From NCBI GenBank assembly GCA_964642165.1, contig CAZXOC010000004.1:1-64000 (forward strand): DNA of 64,000 nt, written 5' to 3'. Shown here one piece after another: positions 1 to 9,800 of the stretch. The notes under the pieces were generated by a model. It was not told the origin of the DNA, made no database searches, and saw nothing but the letters and a program-made list of their open reading frames with translations. How positions within the stretch are numbered: the stretch's first letter is position 1; the number at the start of each line of letters is the position of its first letter. Position numbers and translations under genes: made by a program. Source of the stretch: CAYRVX01 sp964642165 (GTDB lineage Bacteria > Planctomycetota > Phycisphaerae > SM23-33).

Positions 1-1146
1 GTGGCCGAAGCTGCTCGTGCCGCCGTAGCGGGCGAACTGCACGTTCGGGACGCCCACCGCCGCCAGGGGCGTGCCGTCGGAGCTCATGGGCTTGTTCTGG
101 ACGTCGCAGGCCATGCCGGTCTCCTTGGCCAGCAGACGCACCGACGCGCCTAAGTCCTCCGGGCCGTTGAACGTCGCGCGGTACTGCCCCAGGACGCAGC
201 CGTGCACGTCGAGGTTGAACGTCAGGCGATGGCGGTCGCGCTCGGTGCGGTCGACCTTCTCGCGGAAGGACGCCTTCTTCCTGTCTCGCAGGTCCTTGCG
301 GGCCAGCTCGTTGGCGTAGTGCGTGCTGCCGTACAGGCCGGTCTCCTCCGCCGCGAAGGCGATGAACCGCAGCGTCCGCCGGCTGGGGCGAGCGGCGAGC
401 ACCCGCGCGAGCTCGAGCATCACGCCCGTACCGCCGGCGTTGTCGGACGCGCCGGGGATCCGCCAGTGGCTGTCGTAGTGGGCGCAGACGACGACGATCT
501 CGTCGGCGAAGTCCGTGCCGGCCTTCTCGCCCAGGACGTTGAGGCTGAAGGAGTGCCGCTCGGTGTTGCGCAGGACCAGCCGGGCCCGGCCGGCGCCGCG
601 CAAGATGACGTTCGCCCCGTCCATGTGGCGGATGGCCGCCATCGGAAGGCTGCCGTAGGTCTTGCGGCTGGCGTCGGTAAGGACCGCGCGGCGCGGGCCC
701 TCGCGGACGGTGGGGTCGATGGAGACCAGCGCCTTCGGTCCATAGGAGATCATGCGGCGGCGGTCCTCGGCGGCGAGGCGACCGCAGATCAGGACGACCT
801 TGCCCTTCATGGCGGGGGTGAGGTACTCGGTCTGCCCGCTCTCGGCGAAGAGGATCTCGCCCTCCACGCCGCCCGGTGGGGTGCTCTTGCTGAGCATGAC
901 GGGCTCGGCCGGCAGCTTCCGCCACCGCCCGCCCTGCCGGACCTCGAGCGTGCACGCGCGGTTGTCGAACGTGACGACGGGGAACCGCTGCCGCGTCACC
1001 TTCAGCCCGCAGGCCCGCAGCTCGCGGGCGATGTACCCGGCGGCGCGATGCTCGCCCGGGCTGCCGGTCAGGCGGGGGCCGATGGTCACCGCCAGGTGGC
1101 GGACGTGCTCGAAGGCCCTCTTGCCGTCAAACGCCGGATTCTCCAC
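1..1146 (-). CDS. M28-family zinc aminopeptidase, 3' end cut by the window
   Basis: Reading leftward from a GTG at 1146 gives an open frame of 382 codons that runs off the window. The M28 zinc ligands are visible: H223 and D225 in AHYDSH, D235 in SDNAGGTG, and E267-E268 in AAEETGLYGS. Residues about 80-200 fit a protease-associated insert before the catalytic core. The enzyme should remove N-terminal residues from peptides. The GTG has AGGAG eight bases upstream and lies 2 nt after the stop of the gene before it, so the two are probably co-translated. No signal peptide is visible from this start, which is unusual for a gene in a run of secreted proteins; an upstream in-frame start overlapping the previous gene is possible. 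The family call is confident, the exact substrate is unknown. Confidence 0.85.
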   Translation of the reverse strand, partial: MENPAFDGKRAFEHVRHLAVTIGPRLTGSPGEHRAAGYIARELRACGLKVTRQRFPVVTFDNRACTLEVRQGGRWRKLPAEPVMLSKSTPPGGVEGEILFAESGQTEYLTPAMKGKVVLICGRLAAEDRRRMISYGPKALVSIDPTVREGPRRAVLTDASRKTYGSLPMAAIRHMDGANVILRGAGRARLVLRNTERHSFSLNVLGEKAGTDFADEIVVVCAHYDSHWRIPGASDNAGGTGVMLELARVLAARPSRRTLRFIAFAAEETGLYGSTHYANELARKDLRDRKKASFREKVDRTERDRHRLTFNLDVHGCVLGQYRATFNGPEDLGASVRLLAKETGMACDVQNKPMSSDGTPLAAVGVPNVQFARYGGTSSFGH

Positions 1147-1148
1147 GA

Positions 1149-3560
1149 TCAGTTCTCCTGGTTCGTCCTGGGCTTATCCCGCCCGAGGATGCCAAGGTCG
1201 ATGTACTGCCTGCCGTCGGCGTTGCCGCAGTGGACGGCCAGGACGTTGACGCCCTTCTTCAGCACGGCGCGGGCCTCTTTGCCGATGCGCGTGGGGGTGT
1301 AGACCGACTTCCGCTTGTCGGACTTCAGCGCCAGCACGCCGTTGACGTAGACGGCCACGGTGTCGTCGTAGTAGATCGTCAGCAGGAGCTCCTCGGGGAT
1401 CGACTCGAGGCGGAACGTCCGCCGCAGGTAGATGTCGGACGTCTTCCACGGCGTGCGGACCACGCCCTGCACCGTGGGCCGATGGCCGAAGCCGGTCGGG
1501 CCGGCCTTCCACTTCGAATCGTCGAAGCTCGCCCGGGACCAGTCCTTCGGCGGCTTGTCGGTCGTGTAGCGCCACGTCTGCTGCTGGTGGTCGGCCATGG
1601 GCACCAGGTGGATGCCGATCTGCCACAGGCGCCGCACCGCCCGGCGTGCCAAGTGGGCGTAGGGCGACGGCTTGTGTCGCTCGGCGAACCGCTCCAGCGC
1701 GCGGACGGACGCCAGGCTCAGCGGCTGCCGGATCGCGTCGAGGATGCGGTAGTACTCCCGCCCGACCTCGACCTGCGAGGCCTTCGGCTCCTTGGCGAGG
1801 GCGGTCTCGATCGGCTGGACCCGGCGGTCGAAGTCGGCGATCCCGCCGAAGTGCTCCTTGGCCTCGGGCAGCCGCTCGAGGAACTTGCAGGGGTCGCCGG
1901 CCTCGTCGAGTGCCGCCAGCTCCCCCGCCGCCGCGCGTGCCCGACGGAGGATGTACCGCTTCATCGCCGCGGCCGCCTTCTTCTCCCCCCCGCCGGGGCG
2001 GAGCTGCTCCAGCGCCGCCAGCGCCTTGGCGTACCGCCGGCGGTGGAGGTCTTCGAGCACCGCCCGCGTCTTCGGCGCGAGCTTGCCCTCCTCGACGCCC
2101 TCGATGAACCGCCCGCCGCAGATGCGGAGCTTGCGTTCCTTGCGGGCGAGGATCAGGCCCACGACGGCGGTCATCCACTCGCGGGGCAGGGCCCAGTAGT
2201 CCGCCCCGACGGCGCCGCTGCGGGTCGGCTGGGTAACGAACGACCCGTCGCCGCACCAGGCCAGCGTGAACCACCACCGGTGGTAGTCCATCAGGCGGCG
2301 GAAGCCCCGGGGATTGCCGACGGCCACGCCCAGGGCCGACCACATCATCCCCACGCCGCCCGAGCCGTGCGTGTCGGGGAACCACTTGGGGTAGTCGGCG
2401 ATGTACTTGGCCGTGTGCCGGACGTAGGCGTCGTACGTGCCGTCGCGGTCGCACAGCCAGTGGCCCAGGGCGGCGGCCCCGGTCCGCCCGAAGTCGGCGT
2501 TGTTCATCCCGTGAAGGTCGTAGAACTCCCGCCGGTTGTAGCAGACGTACCCGTTGCGGCAGGTGATGGCGGTGAGGAACTCGTGGACCGCGTCGAGGCG
2601 CCCGCGATCGATCGCCACGCCGCACCGCTCGATCAGCCCCCAGGCGATCATCATCTGGCCGGACATGATGCTCAGCTCGTTGTAGCCGCCCCAGTCCACG
2701 TCGCCGACCTTCAGGTGCTGCGTGGCGCCGTTGGGCGAGAGGTTCCGCACCATGCCCCATTGGATCCGCTTCAGCGCGGGAATCACGCGCTCGTCGCCGG
2801 TGGCCAGGTAGTACTCCGCCAGGAAGACCCCGCTGTACGTCAGCCGCCAGTTGTGCAGGCCTCGCGCGTACGGCTGGATCTTCATCTGCCGCTCGACCGC
2901 CCGGCGGACGTTGCCGGCATACTTCGCCTCGCCGCTGCCCAGCAGCACCAGCCCGGCCGCCGAGGTCACGATCCAGTCGCCCTGCCAACTGCCGTCGGGC
3001 CTCTGGCGCCCGGCGAGGTAGTCGCACAGCTCGCGGAACAGCAGATCGCTCCGGGCGCAGCGGGCGGGGTACGTCGGGCTGAACTTGCCGATGGTTCGCA
3101 GCTTCAGCGTGACGGGGCGGGCCTTGCCGTCGCGACGCACGGTGAGCCTGAGCATGCCGTCGGCGCCCTCGGCCGCCTCGATCGCGCCGCCGAGGTCCAT
3201 CAGCGGCCCTTCGCCGCCGCAGTTCTTGTAGCCCCAGCCGAACTTGTGCGGCGTTTCGAAGGCCTTGCCGCCCGCGCCGACAATCACGTCGCCCACCTTC
3301 AGCTTCCCGTCGGCCGGCGTGCCCTTAAAGACATACCGCACCTCGAGCGACCGGGCGTCCAGCTTCGCCCGCGCGCCGGTCTGGCCGAGGTTCACGAACG
3401 AGCCGGGCACCTGGTTGTCCGGCTCGAAGCGCGTCTTGCGATCCCACGGGTAGTTCTTGCTGATGCCCCACGCCGAGGAGGCGGCCAGGGCGATGGCGAC
3501 GACCGTTGACCCCATGCCCCACCGCGACACACACGACAACGACTCTGCTTGCTGTTTCAT
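1149..3560 (-). CDS. Secreted DUF6288-like protein with PDZ-like and galactose-binding-like domains
   Basis: About 803 residues. An N-terminal export signal (hydrophobic stretch TVVAIALAASSAWG) is followed by a PDZ-like segment around 50-150 (VRYVFKGTPADGKLKVGDVI), then an alpha/alpha-toroid-like region about 170-490 rich in Trp, Gly and His resembling DUF6288, a helical linker, and a C-terminal beta-sandwich of the sialidase galactose-binding type (about 660-800, YYDDTVAVYVNGV). I chose the ATG at 3560 because GGGAG lies upstream and it starts directly at the signal peptide; an ATG at 3578, 3 nt after the upstream stop, is the alternative. Context with an oligopeptide-type transporter and a peptidase suggests a role in extracellular glycan or peptide handling. 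No catalytic residues can be assigned. Confidence 0.75.
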   Translation of the reverse strand: MKQQAESLSCVSRWGMGSTVVAIALAASSAWGISKNYPWDRKTRFEPDNQVPGSFVNLGQTGARAKLDARSLEVRYVFKGTPADGKLKVGDVIVGAGGKAFETPHKFGWGYKNCGGEGPLMDLGGAIEAAEGADGMLRLTVRRDGKARPVTLKLRTIGKFSPTYPARCARSDLLFRELCDYLAGRQRPDGSWQGDWIVTSAAGLVLLGSGEAKYAGNVRRAVERQMKIQPYARGLHNWRLTYSGVFLAEYYLATGDERVIPALKRIQWGMVRNLSPNGATQHLKVGDVDWGGYNELSIMSGQMMIAWGLIERCGVAIDRGRLDAVHEFLTAITCRNGYVCYNRREFYDLHGMNNADFGRTGAAALGHWLCDRDGTYDAYVRHTAKYIADYPKWFPDTHGSGGVGMMWSALGVAVGNPRGFRRLMDYHRWWFTLAWCGDGSFVTQPTRSGAVGADYWALPREWMTAVVGLILARKERKLRICGGRFIEGVEEGKLAPKTRAVLEDLHRRRYAKALAALEQLRPGGGEKKAAAAMKRYILRRARAAAGELAALDEAGDPCKFLERLPEAKEHFGGIADFDRRVQPIETALAKEPKASQVEVGREYYRILDAIRQPLSLASVRALERFAERHKPSPYAHLARRAVRRLWQIGIHLVPMADHQQQTWRYTTDKPPKDWSRASFDDSKWKAGPTGFGHRPTVQGVVRTPWKTSDIYLRRTFRLESIPEELLLTIYYDDTVAVYVNGVLALKSDKRKSVYTPTRIGKEARAVLKKGVNVLAVHCGNADGRQYIDLGILGRDKPRTNQEN

Positions 3561-3581
3561 CTCTGCACTTGCTCCCATGAG

Positions 3582-5582
3582 TCAGGCGGGGCGGAGCGTC
3601 AGGCGGACGGGCCGTTCGGCTTCCAGGCGTGTCCACACGATCAGGTCGGTTCCGTCGACGCGCCGGCGATGGCCGAAGCGGAAGTCGCGCCCTCGCGGGA
3701 CGGCCTCGCCGTCGACCTCGAGCGAGGCGCCCGCCTCGGGCCAGTCGGCCACGACCAGGGCGGGGTTGATGACGGGCGACTCGCCGCTGCCGGCCAGCTC
3801 GATCGCCAGAGGCGCCGCGTCGTCCGCGCCGACGCGCGTCAGGCGGTAGGCCCGCTGGCTGAGGTCGAAGCCGGCGCTCGAGAAGCCGCCGCCCTCGGTG
3901 CGCAGCTCGGGCGCCCGCGTCCAGCCCTTCGCGATCGTGACCAGTCGCTCGATCGGCGCCTCCGTCATGCCGTACAGGCCGTTCCACCACAGCCGCCCGG
4001 CCGCCTCGTGCAGCGGAGGGTACGAGATCGGGAAGCCCAGGAAGCTCGTCGCGCGGTCGGCGGCCTGGCTGGTCCGCCCGTCGCAGATCGCCTGCCCGAC
4101 GGGCCAGTGGCAGCACGAGCCGGGCCCCGACAGGGCCGCCAGGGGCTTGTGGACCGTGTGGCACATGCGGTTGCCGGGCTCGAAGATGATGAACGGCCTT
4201 GCCCGCGACCGGAAGTGGTGCATCTGGATCGTGAGGTCCTCGGGCAGGACGGGCTCGGCGGCCTTGGGGTCCTCGACGAACGACAGGACGCCGGTCTCGC
4301 CCTTCAGGTTGGCCACGGTGGCGTAGTCCGTGTCGATCACGTCGCCCTGGAGCTGCCCCGGATGACACAGCGGGATCGACTCCTGGAACTGCCTCGGCTC
4401 GCCGAGCGTCCCCCGGGCCCACGTGACCTTCCGAACGCCCGTCACGTCCGGGTAGAAGTAGTAGTACTCGTCGATCCAGCAGGCCCAGTCGGTCCTCTCG
4501 TCCACGCGCCAGTGCCGGCCGTGGGCGCTGACCGGGGCGTACCGCCAGTGCACGACGACGCGGGCGTCGGTGTTCTCGATGATGCGGACGTGCGAGTAGC
4601 GGCAGTGGCGGTCCTGCATGTGCTCGAAGCAGCCCTCCCGGTCGTTCCAGGCCTCGACGCTCTGGTCGGCCATCCACAGGCCGTTCTCGGAGACCCACGC
4701 CGGCGAGTACCGCGTCCCGCGCCAGAACACGACCCGCGCGGGCGACTCGTCGAACCGCACGAGCACGTCCGGGTCCGGGCCGACGCGCCAGAGCGCATCC
4801 CACTCGGGATAGTATTCGAGCGTGCCGTAGTACGCGCCGAACCGTCCCGGGCCGGCCGGGCCGGAGGGCATGACGCGCGGCGGCAGGTCGGGGGCCGCGG
4901 TTGGAGGGCTCGCCGAGCGGGCCGCCCGGACCTCCTCGGCGCTCAGCGCCCTGTCGTGGAGCTTCAGCTCGTCCAGCAAGCCGTCCAGCGAGAACCACGA
5001 CGCCAGCGTGCCTTGCTCCCGGTGAATGTGGGAGGGCTTTCGCGGCCCGTCGTTCATTCCGATCCGCAGGTCGGCGCCCTCGGCGTACGTCGGCTCGCCC
5101 GTCACGTCCAGGCGCCCGGCCTGTCTGCCGCTGACGTACACCGTCAGCCCGTCGGCGGCATGGAACGTCGCGGCCACGTGGACCCATTCGCGCAGCGGGA
5201 TGGCGAACTCCCCGCAGGAGCACACGCGCCACTCCCCGCCGGCGGCGAGCTCGAGGGCGACTTCGCCCCGCGGCCCGACGGCGAACCGGTACCCGGCCCG
5301 GTCGCCGCGGGCCTGGCCGATGATCGGGCACCAGTTCCACGGGTACGCCGCCAGCGCGACCCACGCCTCGACGGTGAAGGCCTCGCCCAGCTTCGGCGCC
5401 TTCGCCGCTTCGCGCGTGATGAGCGTCGTGAACCCGTCCAGCTTCAGGGCCGAGCCCGTCACGCCCGGTACGAGGGCGTGGTTGCCGTCGATGCGGTCGG
5501 CGACCTGCGCCGCACAGTCCCACGCGACGGCCGGATCGCTTCCCTCGAAACGCCACCAGGCCACCGGCACGGGAGCACCCAT
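3582..5582 (-). CDS. LamG/concanavalin-like domain protein of unknown catalytic function
   Basis: 666 residues from the ATG at 5582. Residues about 5-200 form a LamG-type jelly roll (VAWWRFEGSD, FTVEAWVALAAYPWN, then LDGLLDELKLHDRALSAEEV), which usually binds carbohydrate. The remaining 450 residues are rich in Trp, Tyr and Asp (EYYYFYPDVTG, HWRYAPVSAHG) and look like a beta-rich secreted or glycan-active domain, but I do not recognise a family. A longer start at GTG 5681 overlaps the permease stop as GTGA; the extra 33 residues are charged and look non-conserved, so the internal ATG preceded by GGGGACGGCGAG is preferred. No clear signal peptide is seen with either start. It sits in the transporter operon. 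Confidence 0.7.
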   Translation of the reverse strand: MGAPVPVAWWRFEGSDPAVAWDCAAQVADRIDGNHALVPGVTGSALKLDGFTTLITREAAKAPKLGEAFTVEAWVALAAYPWNWCPIIGQARGDRAGYRFAVGPRGEVALELAAGGEWRVCSCGEFAIPLREWVHVAATFHAADGLTVYVSGRQAGRLDVTGEPTYAEGADLRIGMNDGPRKPSHIHREQGTLASWFSLDGLLDELKLHDRALSAEEVRAARSASPPTAAPDLPPRVMPSGPAGPGRFGAYYGTLEYYPEWDALWRVGPDPDVLVRFDESPARVVFWRGTRYSPAWVSENGLWMADQSVEAWNDREGCFEHMQDRHCRYSHVRIIENTDARVVVHWRYAPVSAHGRHWRVDERTDWACWIDEYYYFYPDVTGVRKVTWARGTLGEPRQFQESIPLCHPGQLQGDVIDTDYATVANLKGETGVLSFVEDPKAAEPVLPEDLTIQMHHFRSRARPFIIFEPGNRMCHTVHKPLAALSGPGSCCHWPVGQAICDGRTSQAADRATSFLGFPISYPPLHEAAGRLWWNGLYGMTEAPIERLVTIAKGWTRAPELRTEGGGFSSAGFDLSQRAYRLTRVGADDAAPLAIELAGSGESPVINPALVVADWPEAGASLEVDGEAVPRGRDFRFGHRRRVDGTDLIVWTRLEAERPVRLTLRPA

Positions 5583-5677
5583 CTCGCCGTCCCCGTTCTC
5601 GCGGCTTTCAGTACGTCTCAATTCAGGACCTTTCGTGTTTCCGTGCGCTCTGTCTTCCCTGTCGCGGAGAATCGCGC

Positions 5678-6817
5678 TCACCTGCCGGCGTACGGGTCGG
5701 CGGCGTCGCGCAGGCCGTCACCCACGAAGTTGAAGCACAGGACCGTCATCGTGATCATCACGACGGGGGCCATGAGCCAGGGATAGCATCGCACCGCCTC
5801 GATGTCCATGCAGTCCTGGAGAATGACGCCCCAACTGACCACGGGCTCGCGAAGCCCCAGGCCCAGGAAGCTCAGGCTCGTCTCGCCGAGGATCACGCCG
5901 GGCACGGCCAGCGTCAGCGAGACGATGATGTGGCTGGTGAAGCCCGGCAGCAGGTGGCGGAAGATGATGCGGGAATGCCCGGCCCCCAGCAGCCGGGCCG
6001 CCGCGGTGTAGTCCTCCTCGCGCAGCGAGAGGATCTTGCCGCGCACCACGCGCGCCAGGCCGGTCCAGCTCAACAGCCCCAGCGCGACGGTGATGCCGAA
6101 GTAGGTCTTCAGCGGCGACCAGTCGTTGGGCACGGCCGCCCCCAGCGCCAGCCACATCGGCAGGCGGGGGAAGGAGTTGATGATCTCGATGAGCCGTTGG
6201 ATGATCGTGTCGGTGCGGCCGGACAGGTACCCGCTGATCCCCCCGATCGCCAGCCCGAGGACGAAGGTCACCGCGATGCCGACCAGCCCCACGGACAGCG
6301 AGACGCGGGCGCCGTGGAGGACCCGGCTGAGCAGGTCCCGCCCGTACCGGTCGGCGCCGAGGAACAGGAAGGGGCGTCGCCGGCTGGCGGGGGTCCACCC
6401 GTTCTTCTCGGGATCCGCCCCGCAGAAGTGCGTTCGGCAGGGCACGAGCCCGAGCAGGCGGTACTCGTCTCCCTGGACGAAGAAGCCGAGCTTCAGCACC
6501 TCGCCGGGCCGGCGGACGTACGTCTGGCGCAGCGTGACGGGATCGACGTGCTGCCGGAGCATGGGGGCGTACAGCCCGCCGTGCCGCAGGCTGAAGCGAA
6601 CCGATTGGGGCGGGCAGAAGGCGTAATCGAGGTCCTTGCGATCGGTGCTCTGGGGCGCGAAGAAGCCGGCGAACACCGCCACGAAGTAGAGGAAGCCGAC
6701 GACGGACAGCGCCACGACGGCCAGCTTGTGCCTGTGGAATCGTCGCCAGATCAGCCGGCGCTGCGAGAGCACCCCCGCGGAGGTCCCGTCGCGCGATCGC
6801 CCGGGGAGGATCCTCAT
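5678..6817 (-). CDS. ABC transporter permease, OppC/DppC type
   Basis: 379 residues. One N-terminal membrane segment (KLAVVALSVVGFLYFVAVFAG) is followed by a large extracytoplasmic stretch and then the permease core with five more hydrophobic helices. LGADRYGRDLLSRVLHGARVS and the EAA-type loop (YTAAARLLGAGHSRIIFRH) are characteristic of OppC/DppC. With the partner encoded by the preceding gene it should form the membrane channel for import of a peptide or oligosaccharide. Its ATG overlaps the upstream stop as ATGA, implying translational coupling. The usual ATPase genes (OppD/OppF) are absent from this window, so the ATPases must be encoded elsewhere. Confidence 0.9.
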   Translation of the reverse strand: MRILPGRSRDGTSAGVLSQRRLIWRRFHRHKLAVVALSVVGFLYFVAVFAGFFAPQSTDRKDLDYAFCPPQSVRFSLRHGGLYAPMLRQHVDPVTLRQTYVRRPGEVLKLGFFVQGDEYRLLGLVPCRTHFCGADPEKNGWTPASRRRPFLFLGADRYGRDLLSRVLHGARVSLSVGLVGIAVTFVLGLAIGGISGYLSGRTDTIIQRLIEIINSFPRLPMWLALGAAVPNDWSPLKTYFGITVALGLLSWTGLARVVRGKILSLREEDYTAAARLLGAGHSRIIFRHLLPGFTSHIIVSLTLAVPGVILGETSLSFLGLGLREPVVSWGVILQDCMDIEAVRCYPWLMAPVVMITMTVLCFNFVGDGLRDAADPYAGR

Positions 6818-9800
6818 CGGCTGCCTCCTCCGAAGCGGATCCGCGGGTCCAGCCACAGCAGCAGCAGGTCGCTGACCAGCGTGCCGAGCACGCCGAGGAG
6901 GCTGAGGACCATCAGCATGGACCCGGCCATGTACATGTCCTGGCTGAACAGCGCGGTGATCATGAGCGGCCCGACGGTGGGCAGCGACAGGACGATGGCG
7001 ACGATCGACCCGCCGGACACCAGCCGCGGGAACAGCCCGCCGATCGACGAGATGAACGGGTTCAGCGCCATCCGGACCGGGTACTTGAACAGCAGCTTCA
7101 TGGGGCGGACGCCCTTGGCCATGGCCGTGACGACGTAGGGCTTCTTCAGCTCGTCCAGCAGGTTGGCGCGCATGACGCGGATCATGCCCGCCGTGCCGGT
7201 CACGCCCATGACGAGCACGGGGATCCAGATGTGCTTGAGCAGGTCGAGCACCTTGCCCACGTCCCACTCGGGCCGGGCGACGTACTCGGCGGAGAAGAGG
7301 CCCTCGATGTCGGTGACCGCCGCCAGGACCAGCGCCAGGAGGAACCCCGGAATGCACATGCCCAGGAAGCCGACGAACGTGAAGAGGTAGTCCCCGGGCG
7401 AGTACTGCTTCACGGCCGAGTAGATGCCGATGGGAATCGCCACCGCCCAGGTGAACAGGATCGTGCCGAGCGAGATGAAGAAGGTCAGCACGATGCGGTC
7501 GCCGATGACGGCGTTGATCTCCTTCAGCGTCTCCATGGACCGGCCGAGGTTGCCCTGGAGCAGCCCGCGGTCCTTCTCGTCGAACGTGGCGAACCAGTGG
7601 AAGCCCATCCAGCGCCCGTACTGCTTCCAGGCCGGCTCCTCGTAGTGGAACATCCGCCGGAGGTCGTTCAGCTCCTCCTGGACGCGGGCGGAGTCCATGC
7701 CGGCTTCCTCCAGTTGCACGATCCGCGCGGTGAGGAAGTCGCCCGGCGGCAACTGGATGATGACGAACGCGCTGATGGAGATGATCAGCAAGGTGGGGAC
7801 CATGATGAGCAGCCGGCGGGCGATGTACGGGTGCCGCACCACGACCAGCAGGCCGAACAGGGCGACGACGCCGACGATCAGCCAGCGGATGACGGAGCCG
7901 CCGACGTGTGTTCCCGCTTCCCTCGGCCGCAGCGGCTCGGGGCTCCGCAGGGCGTCCATGATCGCCGCGCGCGCCCCGGGCGTGTGCTTGCGGTCGGCCC
8001 GGCGGGCGAAGAAGAACGTCTCCGGCGCCAGGTGGGACGGCGGGGTGAAGACCTCCCCCGCGAGGGCCTTGCGCGGCACGTTGCGAAAGCCCTCCTTGAC
8101 CACCGCCAACTGCGGCGGCGCGGTGGCGACGCTGATGCTCCAGACGTTCTCCGCCGCGATGTCGAGGACCTGGTTGAAGACGCGCCGCTGGTCGGCCAGC
8201 GAGGAGGCCTGCCGGGCCCGTTCGTAGAGGGCGATGGCCCGGTGCATCGGGTGGTCCCTGGGGACGGGGATGGCGCCGCGTTCCAGCGCGCCCCCGTCCT
8301 TCTTGTAGTAGCCGCCCTGGTAGTACCACGAGCCCCACCGCGTGGCGTAGTAGGCCCCCGCGTCGGTGGGCACGTACAGCCGGGCCGACAGCAGCGGTGT
8401 GAACTCGCAGCCGGAGAAGTACACGTTGAGGTCGAAATTGGCGGTGTTCTTGTCGACGATGAACAGCGACCGTGCCCGGTGGCGCGGCAGCACGCGAAGG
8501 CCGACCTTCGCCCAGTCGTCCACGACGAACTGGCTGGGGCCGAAGCCGGTGTTCTCGCAGTAATCCAGGTAGAACGTCATCTGCGTGCCGTCGGGGAAGG
8601 TGCGGAAGTGCTCCCGGTCGCGGCGGGCCGGGTCGCCGCCGAGGTCGCGCCACAGCTCGTCCAGCAGCCGGCCGGCCTCGTCGGGGTCGTGCCGGACGAA
8701 CGCGTTGGCGGACCGGTCGTGACGGAAGGGGCTCCCCTCGCCCGGCGAGACCTGCGAGGGGCGGCCCTGGCCCTTGTACTCCGCGCGGATGCACAGTTCC
8801 CGGTCGATCGCCAGCGACAGCGCCTGCCGGAACCGCTTGTCCGCCAGGAGCTTCGCCTTCCAGCGCGTCGCGGGGTCGCCGGGGTGCACCACGCGGATGA
8901 GGTTGGGGAAGATGACGTAGTTGCTTCGCTGGCCCGGGTACCAGTGCAGCACCTCGTAGCCGTTGAGGCGCCGGCGGCTCATCAGCTCGGTGTAGTCGCG
9001 GTAGCGGACGTTCGTCGACTGCATGGTGATCTTCCCGCCGGCGATGGTCTGCGGGAGCATCTTGTCGAGCTTGACGTCGATGAGGACCTGGTCGACGTAG
9101 GGCAACTGGTTGCCGTTGGCGTCGACCGCGCCGTAGTAGGGATTGCGCACCAGCATCATCGGCGGGACGGTCTGCCGCTTGCGGCACAGCCACGGGCGGA
9201 GGCTCGGGAGCTCCGGGTTGTCCAGCCCGCGGACCAGCGCGTACACCGCCCGGCGCGTGCCGAGACGGTGCGCGCGGAGGATCTCGCCGATCCTCTCCTC
9301 GTCGCCGATCTTGGGGTCGGGGTGGTACTGCCGGAGGTAGTGCTCCGGGGAGTACAGGATGTCGCCGCCGCGGGTGAGGATCTCGGGAAACAGGCCGTAC
9401 GGCTCCTGGAAGGTGAACTTCACGTGGTACTTGTCCACCCGTTCCAGCGTGCCGGGCTTCCCGCCGGGCTGCATCCACGGCGGGGGAGAGCCGCCGAGGG
9501 TCTTGTCCAGGGCCTCGCACCGCCACCAGTACAGGATGTCGTCGGCGTCGACCTCGTGGCCGTCGGAGTAGCGCAGCCCCTTGCGCAGCGCGAGGATGAA
9601 CTCCCGGTCGCCGTTGCGGGACTCCAGTCCCTTGGCGAAGTGCGGGCGGATGGGGTAGCCCTGCGGCGACCACTGGAACAGCCCGCAGCCGGACATCTGC
9701 CAGGTGAACGCGATGATCTCGTTGACGGTCAGCCCCGCCCGCAGCCACGTGCCCCCGTACTCGCCGATGCCGTCGACGCCCTTCAGGACGATCGGTTCGG